Positions 25,888 through 34,927 of a stretch of DNA of 50,887 bases are shown here, piece after piece. This DNA is from JAOAFX01 sp049700315 (GTDB taxonomy: Bacteria; Hydrothermota; Tepidihabitantia; SM23-42; JAOAFX01). Positions within the stretch are counted from its first letter, which is position 1, and each line of letters opens with the position of its first letter. The notes under the pieces are model-generated. The model saw only the letters and a program-made list of their open reading frames with translations. It was not told the origin of the DNA and did no database searches. Position numbers and translations under genes: made by a program. Location: the NCBI GenBank assembly GCA_049700315.1, contig JBNAVN010000012.1:1-50887 (forward strand), read 5' to 3'.

Positions 25888-26865
25888 TTATTTTTGTTCT
25901 TCAAAGATATGCTGCACTTCAACTGTTGAAGGCATGCGATTATGTTTATAGAAAAATATTTTTTTGTAGTCATAGTAATCATATTCTGAAGATGATTGTT
26001 TGAAAACTGAAAACGAGTATTTTAATCTACTTGAAACAAAACTGCCTGTCAGAATTTCTAATATTACCACGAAAGCGAACAAAATAATCATTGCTGGTGC
26101 GGATAAAAATTTTAGAGAAAGTTCCTTCTTTGGTTTTGCTACCTTAGGTGTGGGTTTGGCATAAGCAAGTTCTATCTGGCCTGTAGTCAATAGATGATAA
26201 AGAGAGGAATAGGTATGGAATTTACCAAGTCCTGATATTTCAATCAAGTCATTTACACTTCGCTGGCCATCAAGCAAGGAAAGAATCCGTAATTCATCAT
26301 CAGGTAATTTCAGTTTCAATTCTGGTCTTTCAATTTTCTTATATACAAGATCAGAGGAAGTTATTTGACTGGCTATTCTTGGCCATTCATCAAAGCGTCG
26401 TGCTGATTCGAGCACAATGTTTTCAGTATTCAGTTTTATTTTTATGAGACTCTTGGGATAGATTACTGCACCTTGCTCAAACTTAAATTCTCCTTCCTGC
26501 CAGGTGAAAACCTCATCAATGACTTCCTGAATCTTAAATCTTATGATCCGTTCGATTTCTTCCATTGTCAGATATTTGTCATCAATAATGATATTCATAA
26601 TTGGCCTTTTGGTTTCCTCGTGAATTTCCTGAATCATATCAAAAAGATTCTTTTTGATAAAACCCGACCGCACAAGATAGTTTTCCAGCCTTTCAGTCTT
26701 TTCACCCTTTTCAAAAAATGCACCGGTGATAAAACCTTCAATAAAACCGATATCAACGAGTTCATTTTTCCGTTTTATCTTTAGGACACCGGTAAGATGT
26801 TCCTGAGAAATCAATTGCAAGATACTGGAGAAATTTATGCTTTTAAGGTCGCCTTCAATCGGCAT
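25888..26865 (-). CDS. DUF4388 (PATAN-type) protein with C-terminal membrane helix
   Basis: 325 residues from ATG 26865, chosen because GGAGG stands 5 bases before it and the family starts with MPIEGDLKSINFSSILQLI. DUF4388/PATAN domains occur in regulators of gliding, motility and two-component systems. The domain covers about 1-170; EGEFKFEQGA is a typical element. A helix-rich linker (ELRILSLLDGQRSVNDLIEISG) follows, and then one membrane segment (MIILFAFVVILEILTG). The gene overlaps the end of the TPR protein gene by 11 bases, so the two are probably translated together. Confidence 0.8.
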   Translation of the reverse strand: MPIEGDLKSINFSSILQLISQEHLTGVLKIKRKNELVDIGFIEGFITGAFFEKGEKTERLENYLVRSGFIKKNLFDMIQEIHEETKRPIMNIIIDDKYLTMEEIERIIRFKIQEVIDEVFTWQEGEFKFEQGAVIYPKSLIKIKLNTENIVLESARRFDEWPRIASQITSSDLVYKKIERPELKLKLPDDELRILSLLDGQRSVNDLIEISGLGKFHTYSSLYHLLTTGQIELAYAKPTPKVAKPKKELSLKFLSAPAMIILFAFVVILEILTGSFVSSRLKYSFSVFKQSSSEYDYYDYKKIFFYKHNRMPSTVEVQHIFEEQK

Positions 26866-28573
26866 CAGAACCTCCAAATAGTAAAAATGAGAAGAGATAA
26901 CAGAAAAATAGAACAACCACGCCAATGCATAAAATCAATGGTGTCAAAGAAAGAGAAATCCAACCTGCAGGTTTGACAAAAAATGATCTAAACAATAAGG
27001 GGACATAAATCAAAACTGTAAAAAAGGTAATAAGTAATCCAGCAAAATTTCTGTTTTTGTAAATCAATCCTGTCCCGGGTAGAACGATATTTATTATTAT
27101 GGCGATAATTTTTCTACTGAATCTTCTAAAACGACCCAGTGAGTATTTCAATTCCTCTTCTATCTCTGGGTTCTTAGTAGAATTTAGTTTGTTTTGGCAG
27201 TCAAGGCAACAGGAGTCTTCATCGCCTTGTTCCCTACATTCCCTGCACACCGGTTTACCGCAAATTGAACAATAATATGGGGGGTGAATTCTGAAAGGAA
27301 CAAAAGTGATTATGAGAACAACTATAAAAAGTAACAGGAAGATTGTATTTATAGGTCCGGATAGCTTGAATTTCTCTGTTTTCATTAGCCCATAGAAATC
27401 TTTCGTTCCCGGGGAGATATCTATAGGTTCTTTAGTTGTGGTTAAAAAATTCCTTTCTCTGGCTTTTTCCATATACTGACCAGCAGCAAGATATTCAATG
27501 TTCTTGAATTTTAATAGTGCCAGATTGAAATATGGCTCACCTCTATTGCTCTGCGCTGCTTTTAGATATAGTTCTTCAGCCCGGGCATCTTCATCATACA
27601 GGGTGTACAAATTTCCAAGGTTATTCATTATTTCAACACTACGAATGCTCAGATTGTAGTAAAGGTCTTCATACAGCGCCATTGCATCATCATAAAATCC
27701 CTTCTTTTTCAATACATAGGCAAGCATTTGTTTCTCTTCTTTTGTTTCGGGATTGATTCGGATATCACCATCCAGAACAACCATCTGGTATATATGATAT
27801 GCCTTGTTATTACCCTTAAGGAATGGGACAAAGTTGAACATAGATATCGCAATTGAAGAAATGGTGATTAAAATAAGGCTTATTCTCAGCCAATTTCTTT
27901 CTCGGTCAGTAAAAATTAGGGCGAGGATAATGCTGTAAACGAAAAAAGCAAGATAGAAATTCCTCAAAATAAAAACCGGTATTAATAGCAGGGCAAAGCC
28001 AATTATGCCCTTAAAACGATTGTGTTTCATCGGATCAAATCGGTGACTTAAAACAGGCAGATAATATAGCAATTTTGTGAGGACAAAAACGATACAAGTA
28101 AAGAATAAAGCGATAATAAAGAATATCGCAAAATTACCTATTAAGAATATTTGATTGCGAAAGTCGGAAAAAACGGGAAGTGAAAATGCGGTTTTTATGA
28201 TATCAAATTTGCGAGTGGATATTCCAAGCGAAATTAATGACAAAAAATTTTCTATTGCCAAAGAATCAAAATGGGTAGCGAGCATTAGTTTATTGTATTT
28301 TGCATTGATGTCTTTTGTATCCTTTGCTTCCCATCTATAGACAGCAGAAATGTAGAAGTTTCTTGACGCAGAGATGTGTTTCAAAAAAGTGTCAACACTT
28401 GAGTCATTGGTTTTACTCCGCCAGAACCAGAGGACGATCTGGTCATCTTTATATTCTGCTATTCTGGTTTTGTCCCGAACCAGATTTACAAATATGGATT
28501 CACTCCTTGGTGAGGCAACAAAATTCTGATATTCACTATTAAAACTCAGAAACAATGCATAGAAGACAACCAT
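26855..28573 (-). CDS. Polytopic TPR protein with cysteine-rich zinc knuckle
   Basis: 572 residues. Several membrane helices at about 145-260 are followed by TPR units (MNNLGNLYTLYDEDARAEELYLKAAQ), another helix, then a cysteine cluster CSICGKPVCREC with CCLDC about 10 residues on, which looks like a B-box/double zinc knuckle facing the cytoplasm, and three more helices. It leads the operon with the DUF4388 protein and purM, and is translated from an ATG 5 bases after its -10 box. No characterised family is evident to me. Confidence 0.75.
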   Translation of the reverse strand: MVVFYALFLSFNSEYQNFVASPRSESIFVNLVRDKTRIAEYKDDQIVLWFWRSKTNDSSVDTFLKHISASRNFYISAVYRWEAKDTKDINAKYNKLMLATHFDSLAIENFLSLISLGISTRKFDIIKTAFSLPVFSDFRNQIFLIGNFAIFFIIALFFTCIVFVLTKLLYYLPVLSHRFDPMKHNRFKGIIGFALLLIPVFILRNFYLAFFVYSIILALIFTDRERNWLRISLILITISSIAISMFNFVPFLKGNNKAYHIYQMVVLDGDIRINPETKEEKQMLAYVLKKKGFYDDAMALYEDLYYNLSIRSVEIMNNLGNLYTLYDEDARAEELYLKAAQSNRGEPYFNLALLKFKNIEYLAAGQYMEKARERNFLTTTKEPIDISPGTKDFYGLMKTEKFKLSGPINTIFLLLFIVVLIITFVPFRIHPPYYCSICGKPVCRECREQGDEDSCCLDCQNKLNSTKNPEIEEELKYSLGRFRRFSRKIIAIIINIVLPGTGLIYKNRNFAGLLITFFTVLIYVPLLFRSFFVKPAGWISLSLTPLILCIGVVVLFFCYLFSFLLFGGSDAD

Positions 28574-28578
28574 ATTAG

Positions 28579-28606
28579 ATTATATAAGAATTAATTCACC
28601 TGTCAA
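28579..28606 (-). promoter_or_regulatory. Leaderless consensus promoter of the TPR/zinc-knuckle operon
   Basis: Minus-strand TTGACA (28601-28606), 16-bp spacer, TATAAT (28579-28584), then CTAAT and the ATG at 28571-28573. One of the cleanest examples in the window. Confidence 0.85.
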
Positions 28607-28625
28607 CCATTAACATAGTTTTGAT

Positions 28626-29745
28626 TTACTGGAAAGTCTTCTTTGCCATCAGACTGAGATAGGCGTAAATGAAATCTTCAATTTCGCCGTCCATCACTTT
28701 TTCTATCTGGGATGTTTCGTAATCAGTCCTGTGGTCTTTTACAAGTTTATATGGATGGAAGATATATGAACGAATCTGATGTCCCCACCCAATGTCAGTT
28801 TTCTGCGCCTCAAGTTTGTTTAGTTTTTCTTCTTCTTTTCTTTTATAGTAATCATAGAGCCTTGATTTCAGGATCTTCAGGGCTGTTGTCTTGTTATGAA
28901 ACTGGGAACGTTCATTCTGACACTGAACAATAATTCCCGTAGGGATATGGGTTATTCTTACTGCTGAGGAAACTTTGTTCACATTTTGTCCACCATGACC
29001 ACCAGCCCGGAATGTTTCAATCTTCAAATCGTCTTCTTCTATTTCAAAACTGACTTCTTCAACTTCAGGATAGACAAATACTGAGGCAAAAGATGTATGC
29101 CTTTTTTGATTTGCATCAAAGGGTGAAATTCTCACCAATCTATGTATTCCTGTTTCTGCCTTTAGTAGTCCGTATGCATAGTTGCCATTGACTTCAATAG
29201 TTGCATCCTTGATACCTGCGACATCTCCAGGCAATAAGTCTAATATGCGATAGGAAAAATTTTTAGATTGTATATACCGGGTATACATTCTGAAAAGCAT
29301 TTCAGCCCAGTCACAGGATTCTGTTCCACCAGCACCAGGATGAATGGTCAAGATACAATTTTTCTTATCGTCTTCCTTTCCCAAAAGGAGCTGAAGTTCT
29401 AAATTCTTAATCTTCTTTTCAATATCTCGCGCTTCAAGGTCTGCACCCTTCAATATTTCTTCATCAATATCACTGAGTTCAAGCAGTTCATCCAGGAATG
29501 CGATGCCATTACTGATACTGCTCAAAGAGTTTAGCCAGGTCTGTTTCTGATCAATATCTGCCATTATGTTCTGTGCCCTTTCTTTGTTATCCCAGAATCC
29601 AGGCTGGCTTGTTGTTTCTTGAAGTTTTCTTAATTCGGTAGAGATTTTCTTGGGGTCAAAGATACTCCTTCAAACTTTCGTATCTTCTCTTTAAATCTTT
29701 GATTTGATTAATTGTCAAATGAGCAATCTGGTTCGTCTTTTTCAT
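28626..29745 (-). CDS. prfB: Peptide chain release factor 2, with programmed +1 frameshift
   Basis: 372 residues after frameshifting. It releases finished peptides at UGA and UAA. The zero-frame starts at ATG 29745 and runs 29 codons (MKKTNQIAHLTINQIKDLKR and on) to an in-frame TGA at 29656-29658; the rest of the protein, including GGTESCDWAEM and the GGQ loop (GGHGGQNVNKVSS), is in the +1 frame. The slip site reads AAGGAG-TAT-CTT-TGA-C, the classic layout with an internal Shine-Dalgarno-like element. It is the third gene of rho-rpmE-prfB, 7 bases after rpmE. Confidence 0.95.
29655..29661 (-). promoter_or_regulatory. prfB +1 frameshift site CTT-TGA-C
   Basis: The CTTTGAC heptamer with AAGGAG three bases upstream. 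Ribosomes pause at UGA when RF2 is scarce and slip one base on CUU, so RF2 controls its own synthesis, as known from E. coli. Confidence 0.95.
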
Positions 29746-29752
29746 AAGATGA

Positions 29753-29986
29753 TTACTCCGTCTTTGTCTTCTTTGATGAGCTTCTTGGTTTTTGCTGATA
29801 TTTTCTCACAAATTTCTCAACCCGACCTGCAGAATCCACAATCTTCTGTTTTCCAGTAAAAAATGGATGACATCGTGAACATATGTCCACAGAAATTTTA
29901 TCTTTTGTGGAATAGGTTTCTATCTTGTTGCCACAGGCACAGGTTATTACACACGGAACATACTTGGGATGTATTCCTTTTTTCAT
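29753..29986 (-). CDS. rpmE: 50S ribosomal protein L31
   Basis: 77 residues. It binds the large subunit at the central protuberance. MKKGIHPKY at the start, a Cys pair in CACGN and CSRCHPFFTGKQKIVD identify the zinc-binding (C+) form. The start has an almost complete anti-16S match, AAAGGAGGTG, 4 bases before ATG, the strongest ribosome-binding site in the window. It sits between rho and prfB, a common arrangement. Confidence 0.95.
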   Translation of the reverse strand: MKKGIHPKYVPCVITCACGNKIETYSTKDKISVDICSRCHPFFTGKQKIVDSAGRVEKFVRKYQQKPRSSSKKTKTE

Positions 29987-30001
29987 TGTGCACCTCCTTT
30001 G

Positions 30002-31258
30002 CTATCCTGCTTCACTCATTGAATCCAAAAATTCCTTATTATTTTTTGTGCGGCGCATTTTTTCAGTTATAAATTCCATCTGCTCAATGGTATTCATTTC
30101 TGAAAGTAGCTTTCTTAGAATCCATAAACGGTTTAATTCGAATTCTGTGAGAAGCAGTTCTTCTTTTCTTGTTCCTGATTTATAAAGGTCAAGTGCAGGA
30201 AAAATCCTGCGATCCGAGAGCCGACGGTCAAGCACCATTTCCAGGTTGCCTGTTCCTTTGAATTCCTCAAAGATCACTTCATCCATTCTGCTGCCGGTAT
30301 CAATCAGGGCAGTAGCAATGATTGTCAGACTGCCGCCTTCTTCAATTTTTCGTGCGGAACCAAAGAATTTCTTGGGTTTTTGTAAGGCAGTTGAATCAAG
30401 CCCACCAGAAAGGGTCTTACCCGAATGAGGAACTATGGCATTGTGTGCGCGCGCAAGCCTGGTTAGGCTATCGAGGAGAATAACGACATCTTTTTTTGAT
30501 TCAACCATGCGTTTTGCGCGCTCCAAAATTATTTCTCCTACTTCAGTGTGACGGTCAGGAGTTTCATCAAAGGTTGATGATATTACTTCAGCCTGCACCG
30601 ATCTTTCAAAATCTGTAACCTCTTCAGGTCTTTCATCAATCAGCAGGACTATAAGATTAATTTCAGGGTGGTTTGTAGTGATAGAATTTGCGATTTTTTG
30701 CAAAATAATTGTCTTGCCAGCACGAGGTGGAGAAACTATTAAACCCCGTTGTCCCTTGCCAATGGGTGTGAAAAGGTCAATGATGCGCATTGAAAGATCG
30801 TTTTTTTCCTCAACTTCCAGATGGATCCTTTCATTGGGATAAAGCGGAGTTAGATTATCAAAAAGAATCCGTTCAGCAAAGTCGGAAAGTGGAATGTCAT
30901 TTATGTATTCTATCTTAATCATCGCAAAATAACGTTCACCTTCTCTGGGCGGACGGGCAAGTCCTCTAATACTATCGCCTACCTTCAAATTGAATTTACG
31001 AATCTGCGAGATTGAGAGATAAATATCATCAGGACTCTGCAGATAATTGTAGTTTGGCGACCTTAAAAAACCATAACCTTCAGAGTGGATTTGCAGAATT
31101 CCTTCAACAGGCACAAGTTCAGTTCTTTTTGTCTCTGCCTCAATAATTGCATGGATCAAATCCTGTTTTTTCAAATCAGTATAGTTCATCAAACCAAGTT
31201 CCTTAGCAATTTGATGCAGGTCAGCGACTTTCTTCTTTTTTAGTTCGGTTATCTCCAT
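30002..31258 (-). CDS. rho: Transcription termination factor Rho
   Basis: 418 residues. A hexameric RNA helicase that ends transcription. The N-terminal Rho_N region (LKKKKVADLHQIAKELGL), the cold-shock-like RNA-binding domain (GFLRSPNYNYLQSPDDIYLS) and the ATPase core with P-loop PRAGKT and LIDERPEEV are all present. Length is normal, without long insertions. AAAGGAGG stands about 10 bases before the ATG. It leads rho-rpmE-prfB from a promoter 112 bases upstream. Confidence 0.96.
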   Translation of the reverse strand: MEITELKKKKVADLHQIAKELGLMNYTDLKKQDLIHAIIEAETKRTELVPVEGILQIHSEGYGFLRSPNYNYLQSPDDIYLSISQIRKFNLKVGDSIRGLARPPREGERYFAMIKIEYINDIPLSDFAERILFDNLTPLYPNERIHLEVEEKNDLSMRIIDLFTPIGKGQRGLIVSPPRAGKTIILQKIANSITTNHPEINLIVLLIDERPEEVTDFERSVQAEVISSTFDETPDRHTEVGEIILERAKRMVESKKDVVILLDSLTRLARAHNAIVPHSGKTLSGGLDSTALQKPKKFFGSARKIEEGGSLTIIATALIDTGSRMDEVIFEEFKGTGNLEMVLDRRLSDRRIFPALDLYKSGTRKEELLLTEFELNRLWILRKLLSEMNTIEQMEFITEKMRRTKNNKEFLDSMSEAG

Positions 31259-31371
31259 AAATTAAATTCCTCCTTTAAAGATTTAACATATAGCAAAATG
31301 TCTTGCTTCTTTAGAATTAGCCTCTCAGGTAATTGGAAACCAGAACGCAATTTTTACTTAATCCGCAAGAA
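31259..31371 (-). promoter_or_regulatory. Predicted 5' leader of the rho operon
   Basis: About 112 untranslated bases between the predicted transcription start and the rho ATG, unusual in a window where most leaders are under 15. Rho is known to regulate its own gene through its leader in E. coli; the same is possible here, but I see no named motif. Confidence 0.45.
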
Positions 31372-31377
31372 TAGTTT

Positions 31378-31405
31378 ATTATATTTATTATTTGACTCCT
31401 GTCAA
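31378..31405 (-). promoter_or_regulatory. Consensus promoter of rho-rpmE-prfB
   Basis: Minus-strand TTGACA (31400-31405), 16-bp spacer, TATAAT (31378-31383). It lies between the nadD stop and rho. Confidence 0.8.
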
Positions 31406-31446
31406 GTACCAAATACAAGTACATAGTGTTTTTCGCAGCGACTGAA

Positions 31447-32040
31447 TCACAAATACATTCTATTCTTATTTATATATCTTATAACCTCTGGAACCACCAA
31501 ATAATTTATGTTCTGTTTATTTAAAATTCTTTTCCTTATCATTGTGGAAGAAATATCCAAAAGGGGAGCGGTACTGATCATAATCTTGTCATAAAATGGT
31601 CTGATTTTCCTTATTTTATAACCGGGTCTGGATAGAACAATGACCTTTGATTCATTGAATATGACTTTCGGATTCTTCCAGTGTTTGATTTCTTGCCACT
31701 GGTCTGCTCCAATTATCAAATAGAAATTTGCGTTTGAAAAATTGCTGTCAGATTTTCTTAATGCTTTGATGACCTCAAACGTATAGGTTGTGCCTTTAAT
31801 CTTCTTTTCTATATCACTGATGGAAAATTTCCGGTTGCTTTGTATCGCTATTCTTGTCATTTCAAATCGGTGGAAGTATGAAGAATAATTATGCTTGTGC
31901 GGTGGCTTGAATGCAGGAATAAAAATGATTCTATCAAGGTTGAATTCTTCCAGAACCCACTGGCTGATGATGAGATGACCAATATGGGGTGGATCAAATA
32001 GACCGCCGAATAACCCGATTGACAAATTATGATTTTTCAA
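31447..32040 (-). CDS. nadD: Nicotinate-nucleotide adenylyltransferase
   Basis: 197 residues. It couples nicotinate mononucleotide to ATP in NAD synthesis. GLFGGLFDPPHIGHL is the (T/H)xGH nucleotide-binding signature, and ISSTMIRKRI near the C-terminus is the ISxTxxR motif. The first codon is TTG at 32040, overlapping the bamD end by 14 bases with no clear Shine-Dalgarno, so it is likely translated by coupling. It closes the long operon that starts with the slipin gene. Confidence 0.93.
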   Translation of the reverse strand: MKNHNLSIGLFGGLFDPPHIGHLIISQWVLEEFNLDRIIFIPAFKPPHKHNYSSYFHRFEMTRIAIQSNRKFSISDIEKKIKGTTYTFEVIKALRKSDSNFSNANFYLIIGADQWQEIKHWKNPKVIFNESKVIVLSRPGYKIRKIRPFYDKIMISTAPLLDISSTMIRKRILNKQNINYLVVPEVIRYINKNRMYL

Positions 32041-32791
32041 TTTTCAATTTTTTTATTCTATTTTCAACTTTATCTTTCCACTTGTCACTATCAAGCAGTT
32101 CTTTATATGATTCATAGGCTTGTTCTTTTTTACCGAGTTTTTCATAAGTCTGTCCCAAATAATATCTTGCTTCATCTGCTGAAGGTGTCTCCGGATAATT
32201 CTCAATCACATATTTGAAATACAAAATTGCCGAATCATATTCTTTGATTTTCAAATAAAGCCTTCCATTTTCTAATTCCTTCTTGGCAAGGCGATTTCTT
32301 GCACCAAGAATTAGTAGTTTTGCGGTATCACTATAAGTAGAATTGGGAAAACGGGTCATAAAATCATCCAACAAAGAAATTGATTCTTTGGTTTCTGTCT
32401 GATCCTTTTCATAGCCAGGTGCCTTTAGAAAATATGCCTTTGCCCTTAAGAGGTAACTCTGTTCAAGAAATGGGGTGTTGGGGAAGTTTTTTATCAAATA
32501 TTCAAATTCAGTTATTGCCTGGGTATAATCTTTCTTTTCAAAATATGCACGTGCGAGGTAAAATTGGGCATCATCAACAAATTCGGTTGAAGCATAATAA
32601 AATATTATTTTTTCAAAGGATTTTATTGCGTAATCGTATTTCTTGTTGTTAAAAAATTCCATTGCCCGGTCAAACTCATCTTCTGGTTCAAGTGGCGCCA
32701 AAACCTGTTTGCTACAAAACACAATGAACAAAAACAATAATATGATTAGTTTTGGAATTTGAAATTTGACATTTTGATTTTCTTTCATCAT
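32027..32791 (-). CDS. bamD: BamD-like outer-membrane assembly lipoprotein
   Basis: 254 residues. An N-terminal hydrophobic stretch ends in FCSK, a plausible lipid-attached cysteine. TPR units follow (AMEFFNNKKYDYAIKSFEKI, AQFYLARAYFEKKDYTQAITEFEYLIKNFPNTPF), with the spacing of BamD/YfiO, the partner of BamA in inserting outer-membrane barrels. Paralogous TPR lipoproteins such as CpoB are hard to exclude. The first ATG overlaps the upstream TPR gene's stop (ATGATG). The N-terminal residues VKFQIP come from an AATTTCAAATTCCA word seen in repeats elsewhere. Confidence 0.75.
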   Translation of the reverse strand: MMKENQNVKFQIPKLIILLFLFIVFCSKQVLAPLEPEDEFDRAMEFFNNKKYDYAIKSFEKIIFYYASTEFVDDAQFYLARAYFEKKDYTQAITEFEYLIKNFPNTPFLEQSYLLRAKAYFLKAPGYEKDQTETKESISLLDDFMTRFPNSTYSDTAKLLILGARNRLAKKELENGRLYLKIKEYDSAILYFKYVIENYPETPSADEARYYLGQTYEKLGKKEQAYESYKELLDSDKWKDKVENRIKKLKIEKS

Positions 32792-33660
32792 TTCTCCTTT
32801 ATTTCCTTAATCCTTGCCTGTGATTTCTGGACCAATTCACCTTTTTGATAAGGATTCAGACGCAAGACTTTTTTGTAATATTCCAGTGCCTGGTCAAAGT
32901 TTCCACCCGCATAATAAATTTCTCCCAGAAAATAGCAGGCATCGTCAACAAGTGATTTTGGTTCTTGATTGGTTATAATTTCTTTAAGATATACTATTGC
33001 ACTATCATATATGCCTTTATCATACAATCTCTTACCTATCAAATAGTTTATTTCTCCCATAATCAATAAATTATCTGAATTCTTCAAACGCTTATATTCT
33101 TTCATTGCTATCCGGCGTGCCATTTCAAGACTATCACATTCAATTAGAGATTTCAAAAAATTTCTCTTTGATTTCTTCGCTGTTTCAGAGATTGAGTCAA
33201 TTTCATATGCCCTCAGATAGCCAAGAAGTGCTGCGGGATAATTGCCCTGTTGAAAATTCAGGTCAGCAACTAAGAACAGATTGTCCGCTTGCTTGTAGTC
33301 AGGAATTATATCGGCAAGAGTCTTATAGAATTGAAGAGATTTTTGAAGGTCGGAGATCTTGAGTGCTTTTTTCGCAGCATTTGTATAGATACTAATAATA
33401 CTATCTCTGAATAGTGTATCAAGATTTAGAGAATTTTCAAAATAGTCCTTTGCCTGATCATATTCATTTTTCCCGAAGTAGCAGTAACCTAAGAGATATT
33501 GAATTTCTGGATCTTTGTCCTCGCGGTAGTTTAAAATTTCAATCAGTGCCCGGTCATAATTCCACTGATTTATGAATTTCCGTGCATTCTCAATATGTTG
33601 ATTTTTTTGTGAACAGGCAAGGAGACTCAGAATGAATAAAAAAATGATAATATTTTTCAC
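32788..33660 (-). CDS. TPR lipoprotein
   Basis: 290 residues. The signal peptide ends in a good lipobox (LSLLACSQ), and the rest is tetratricopeptide repeats (IQYLLGYCYFGKNEYDQAKDYFENSL; DDACYFLGEIYYAGGNFDQALEYYKKVLRLNP). The first codon is GTG, overlapping the stop of the phosphorylase gene as GTGA. Directly before bamD, it may be an accessory factor of outer-membrane or cell-wall assembly; the sequence alone does not tell. Confidence 0.75.
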   Translation of the reverse strand: MKNIIIFLFILSLLACSQKNQHIENARKFINQWNYDRALIEILNYREDKDPEIQYLLGYCYFGKNEYDQAKDYFENSLNLDTLFRDSIISIYTNAAKKALKISDLQKSLQFYKTLADIIPDYKQADNLFLVADLNFQQGNYPAALLGYLRAYEIDSISETAKKSKRNFLKSLIECDSLEMARRIAMKEYKRLKNSDNLLIMGEINYLIGKRLYDKGIYDSAIVYLKEIITNQEPKSLVDDACYFLGEIYYAGGNFDQALEYYKKVLRLNPYQKGELVQKSQARIKEIKEK

Positions 33661-34469
33661 AGCTTTGCTACAACACCCTTTACAATTTTGATTAACTTTG
33701 GTTCGGCTTTCTTTGCGGCCATTATTATCTTGGTAATGCTTGCTGGTTTGAGGGCGTCAGGAATCCCCATATCGGTTATTACTGAAATGCCTAACACTTT
33801 CATTCCTAAATACCGCGCCATTATTACTTCAGGAACTGTGGACATTCCTACTGCATCAGCGCCAGTGACTCTTAAAAAGCGATATTCGGCACGGGTTTCA
33901 AGATTTGGTCCTGGTACTGCAACATAGATTCCTTTTTTTACGAATATGCCAATTTTTTGTGCCACAGTTTCAGCAATTTTAACCAGCCGGGGGTCGTAAC
34001 AATTATACATATCAGGAAATCGTGGACCAAGTTTAAGTTCATCAGGACCACGAAGAGGATTGTCAAAGAGGAGGTTGATATGATCAGTGATCAACATTAT
34101 GTCACCAGCAGAAAAATCTGGATTCAGCCCGCCGGCAGCGTTTGAAATTAGTAGGTATCTAACGCCCATTTTCTTCATTATTATAATTGGATAAGAAATT
34201 TCTTTGGCAGTGTAGCCTTCATAATAATGGAACCTGCCCTGCATCACCATTACTCTATGATTATTAAGATAACCAAAGATTAACTTGCCTTTGTGAAATT
34301 CAACTGTGGAAACAGGAAAATGAGGAATTTTTGAGTAATCAAATGTCTTCTTTATGTTGATGCTCTTCACCAGACCACCCAGCCCTGTACCTAATACAAT
34401 TCCAATGGTTGGTTTAATATCAGTGCCTTTGGCAAGATAGTTTATGGTTTCATGGATCTTGTGTTTCAT
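33657..34469 (-). CDS. punA: Purine nucleoside phosphorylase (trimeric type)
   Basis: 270 residues. It splits inosine and guanosine with phosphate in purine salvage. GIVLGTGLGGL is the phosphate loop, GRFHYYEGY, ISNAAGGLNP and GADAVGMSTVPEV are PNP family-2 motifs. The purine-pocket segment reads PGPNLETRAEYRF, close to the usual GPxFETxAE. MTAP paralogues are similar, but ADAVGMSTVPE favours PNP. The ATG overlaps the DivIVA stop as ATGA. Confidence 0.9.
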   Translation of the reverse strand: MKHKIHETINYLAKGTDIKPTIGIVLGTGLGGLVKSINIKKTFDYSKIPHFPVSTVEFHKGKLIFGYLNNHRVMVMQGRFHYYEGYTAKEISYPIIIMKKMGVRYLLISNAAGGLNPDFSAGDIMLITDHINLLFDNPLRGPDELKLGPRFPDMYNCYDPRLVKIAETVAQKIGIFVKKGIYVAVPGPNLETRAEYRFLRVTGADAVGMSTVPEVIMARYLGMKVLGISVITDMGIPDALKPASITKIIMAAKKAEPKLIKIVKGVVAKL

Positions 34470-34915
34470 TTCTTTTCGAGTCTTTCAAGCAGGCGGAGAT
34501 ATGATTCCAAAAGACCGCGAAATTCTGAAACCAGTAGCAGTTTCTGATGCTCTACCATTTTGGTTTCTTCTTTCACACGCGCAAGTTCGGCCTGTGCCTC
34601 ACGCAAAAATCTCTGTGCCTCTACCCGGGCATTTGCAATAATTGTTTCTGCCTCTTTTTTAGCACCTTCTCTAAGTTCTTCAGTTGCCTTCTGGGTTGTA
34701 GTGAGGGTATCCTGGAGGATCTTTTCCATCCGGCGATAGTCTTCAATTTTTGCGTCCAGGTCTTTTACCTTTTCATTGAGTCCTGAATTTTCTCGCATCA
34801 AGTTTTCAATTTCATTTGAGACCATCTCAAGAAATGAGCGCACTTCATGAGGGTCATAACCACGCAAACTCTTTCTGAATTCCTGTTTACGAATCTCAAG
34901 TGGTGTGATTGCCAT
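34466..34915 (-). CDS. DivIVA-domain protein
   Basis: 149 residues. The N-terminal ITPLEIRKQEFRKSLRGYDPHEVRSFLEMV is the DivIVA membrane-curvature-sensing head; the rest is coiled coil (about 35-145). In Gram-positive bacteria such proteins mark poles and septa. Its presence beside diderm assembly genes is notable but not unique. TAAGGAGG stands 4 bases before the ATG. Confidence 0.88.
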   Translation of the reverse strand: MAITPLEIRKQEFRKSLRGYDPHEVRSFLEMVSNEIENLMRENSGLNEKVKDLDAKIEDYRRMEKILQDTLTTTQKATEELREGAKKEAETIIANARVEAQRFLREAQAELARVKEETKMVEHQKLLLVSEFRGLLESYLRLLERLEKK

Positions 34916-34927
34916 AAAACCTCCTTA

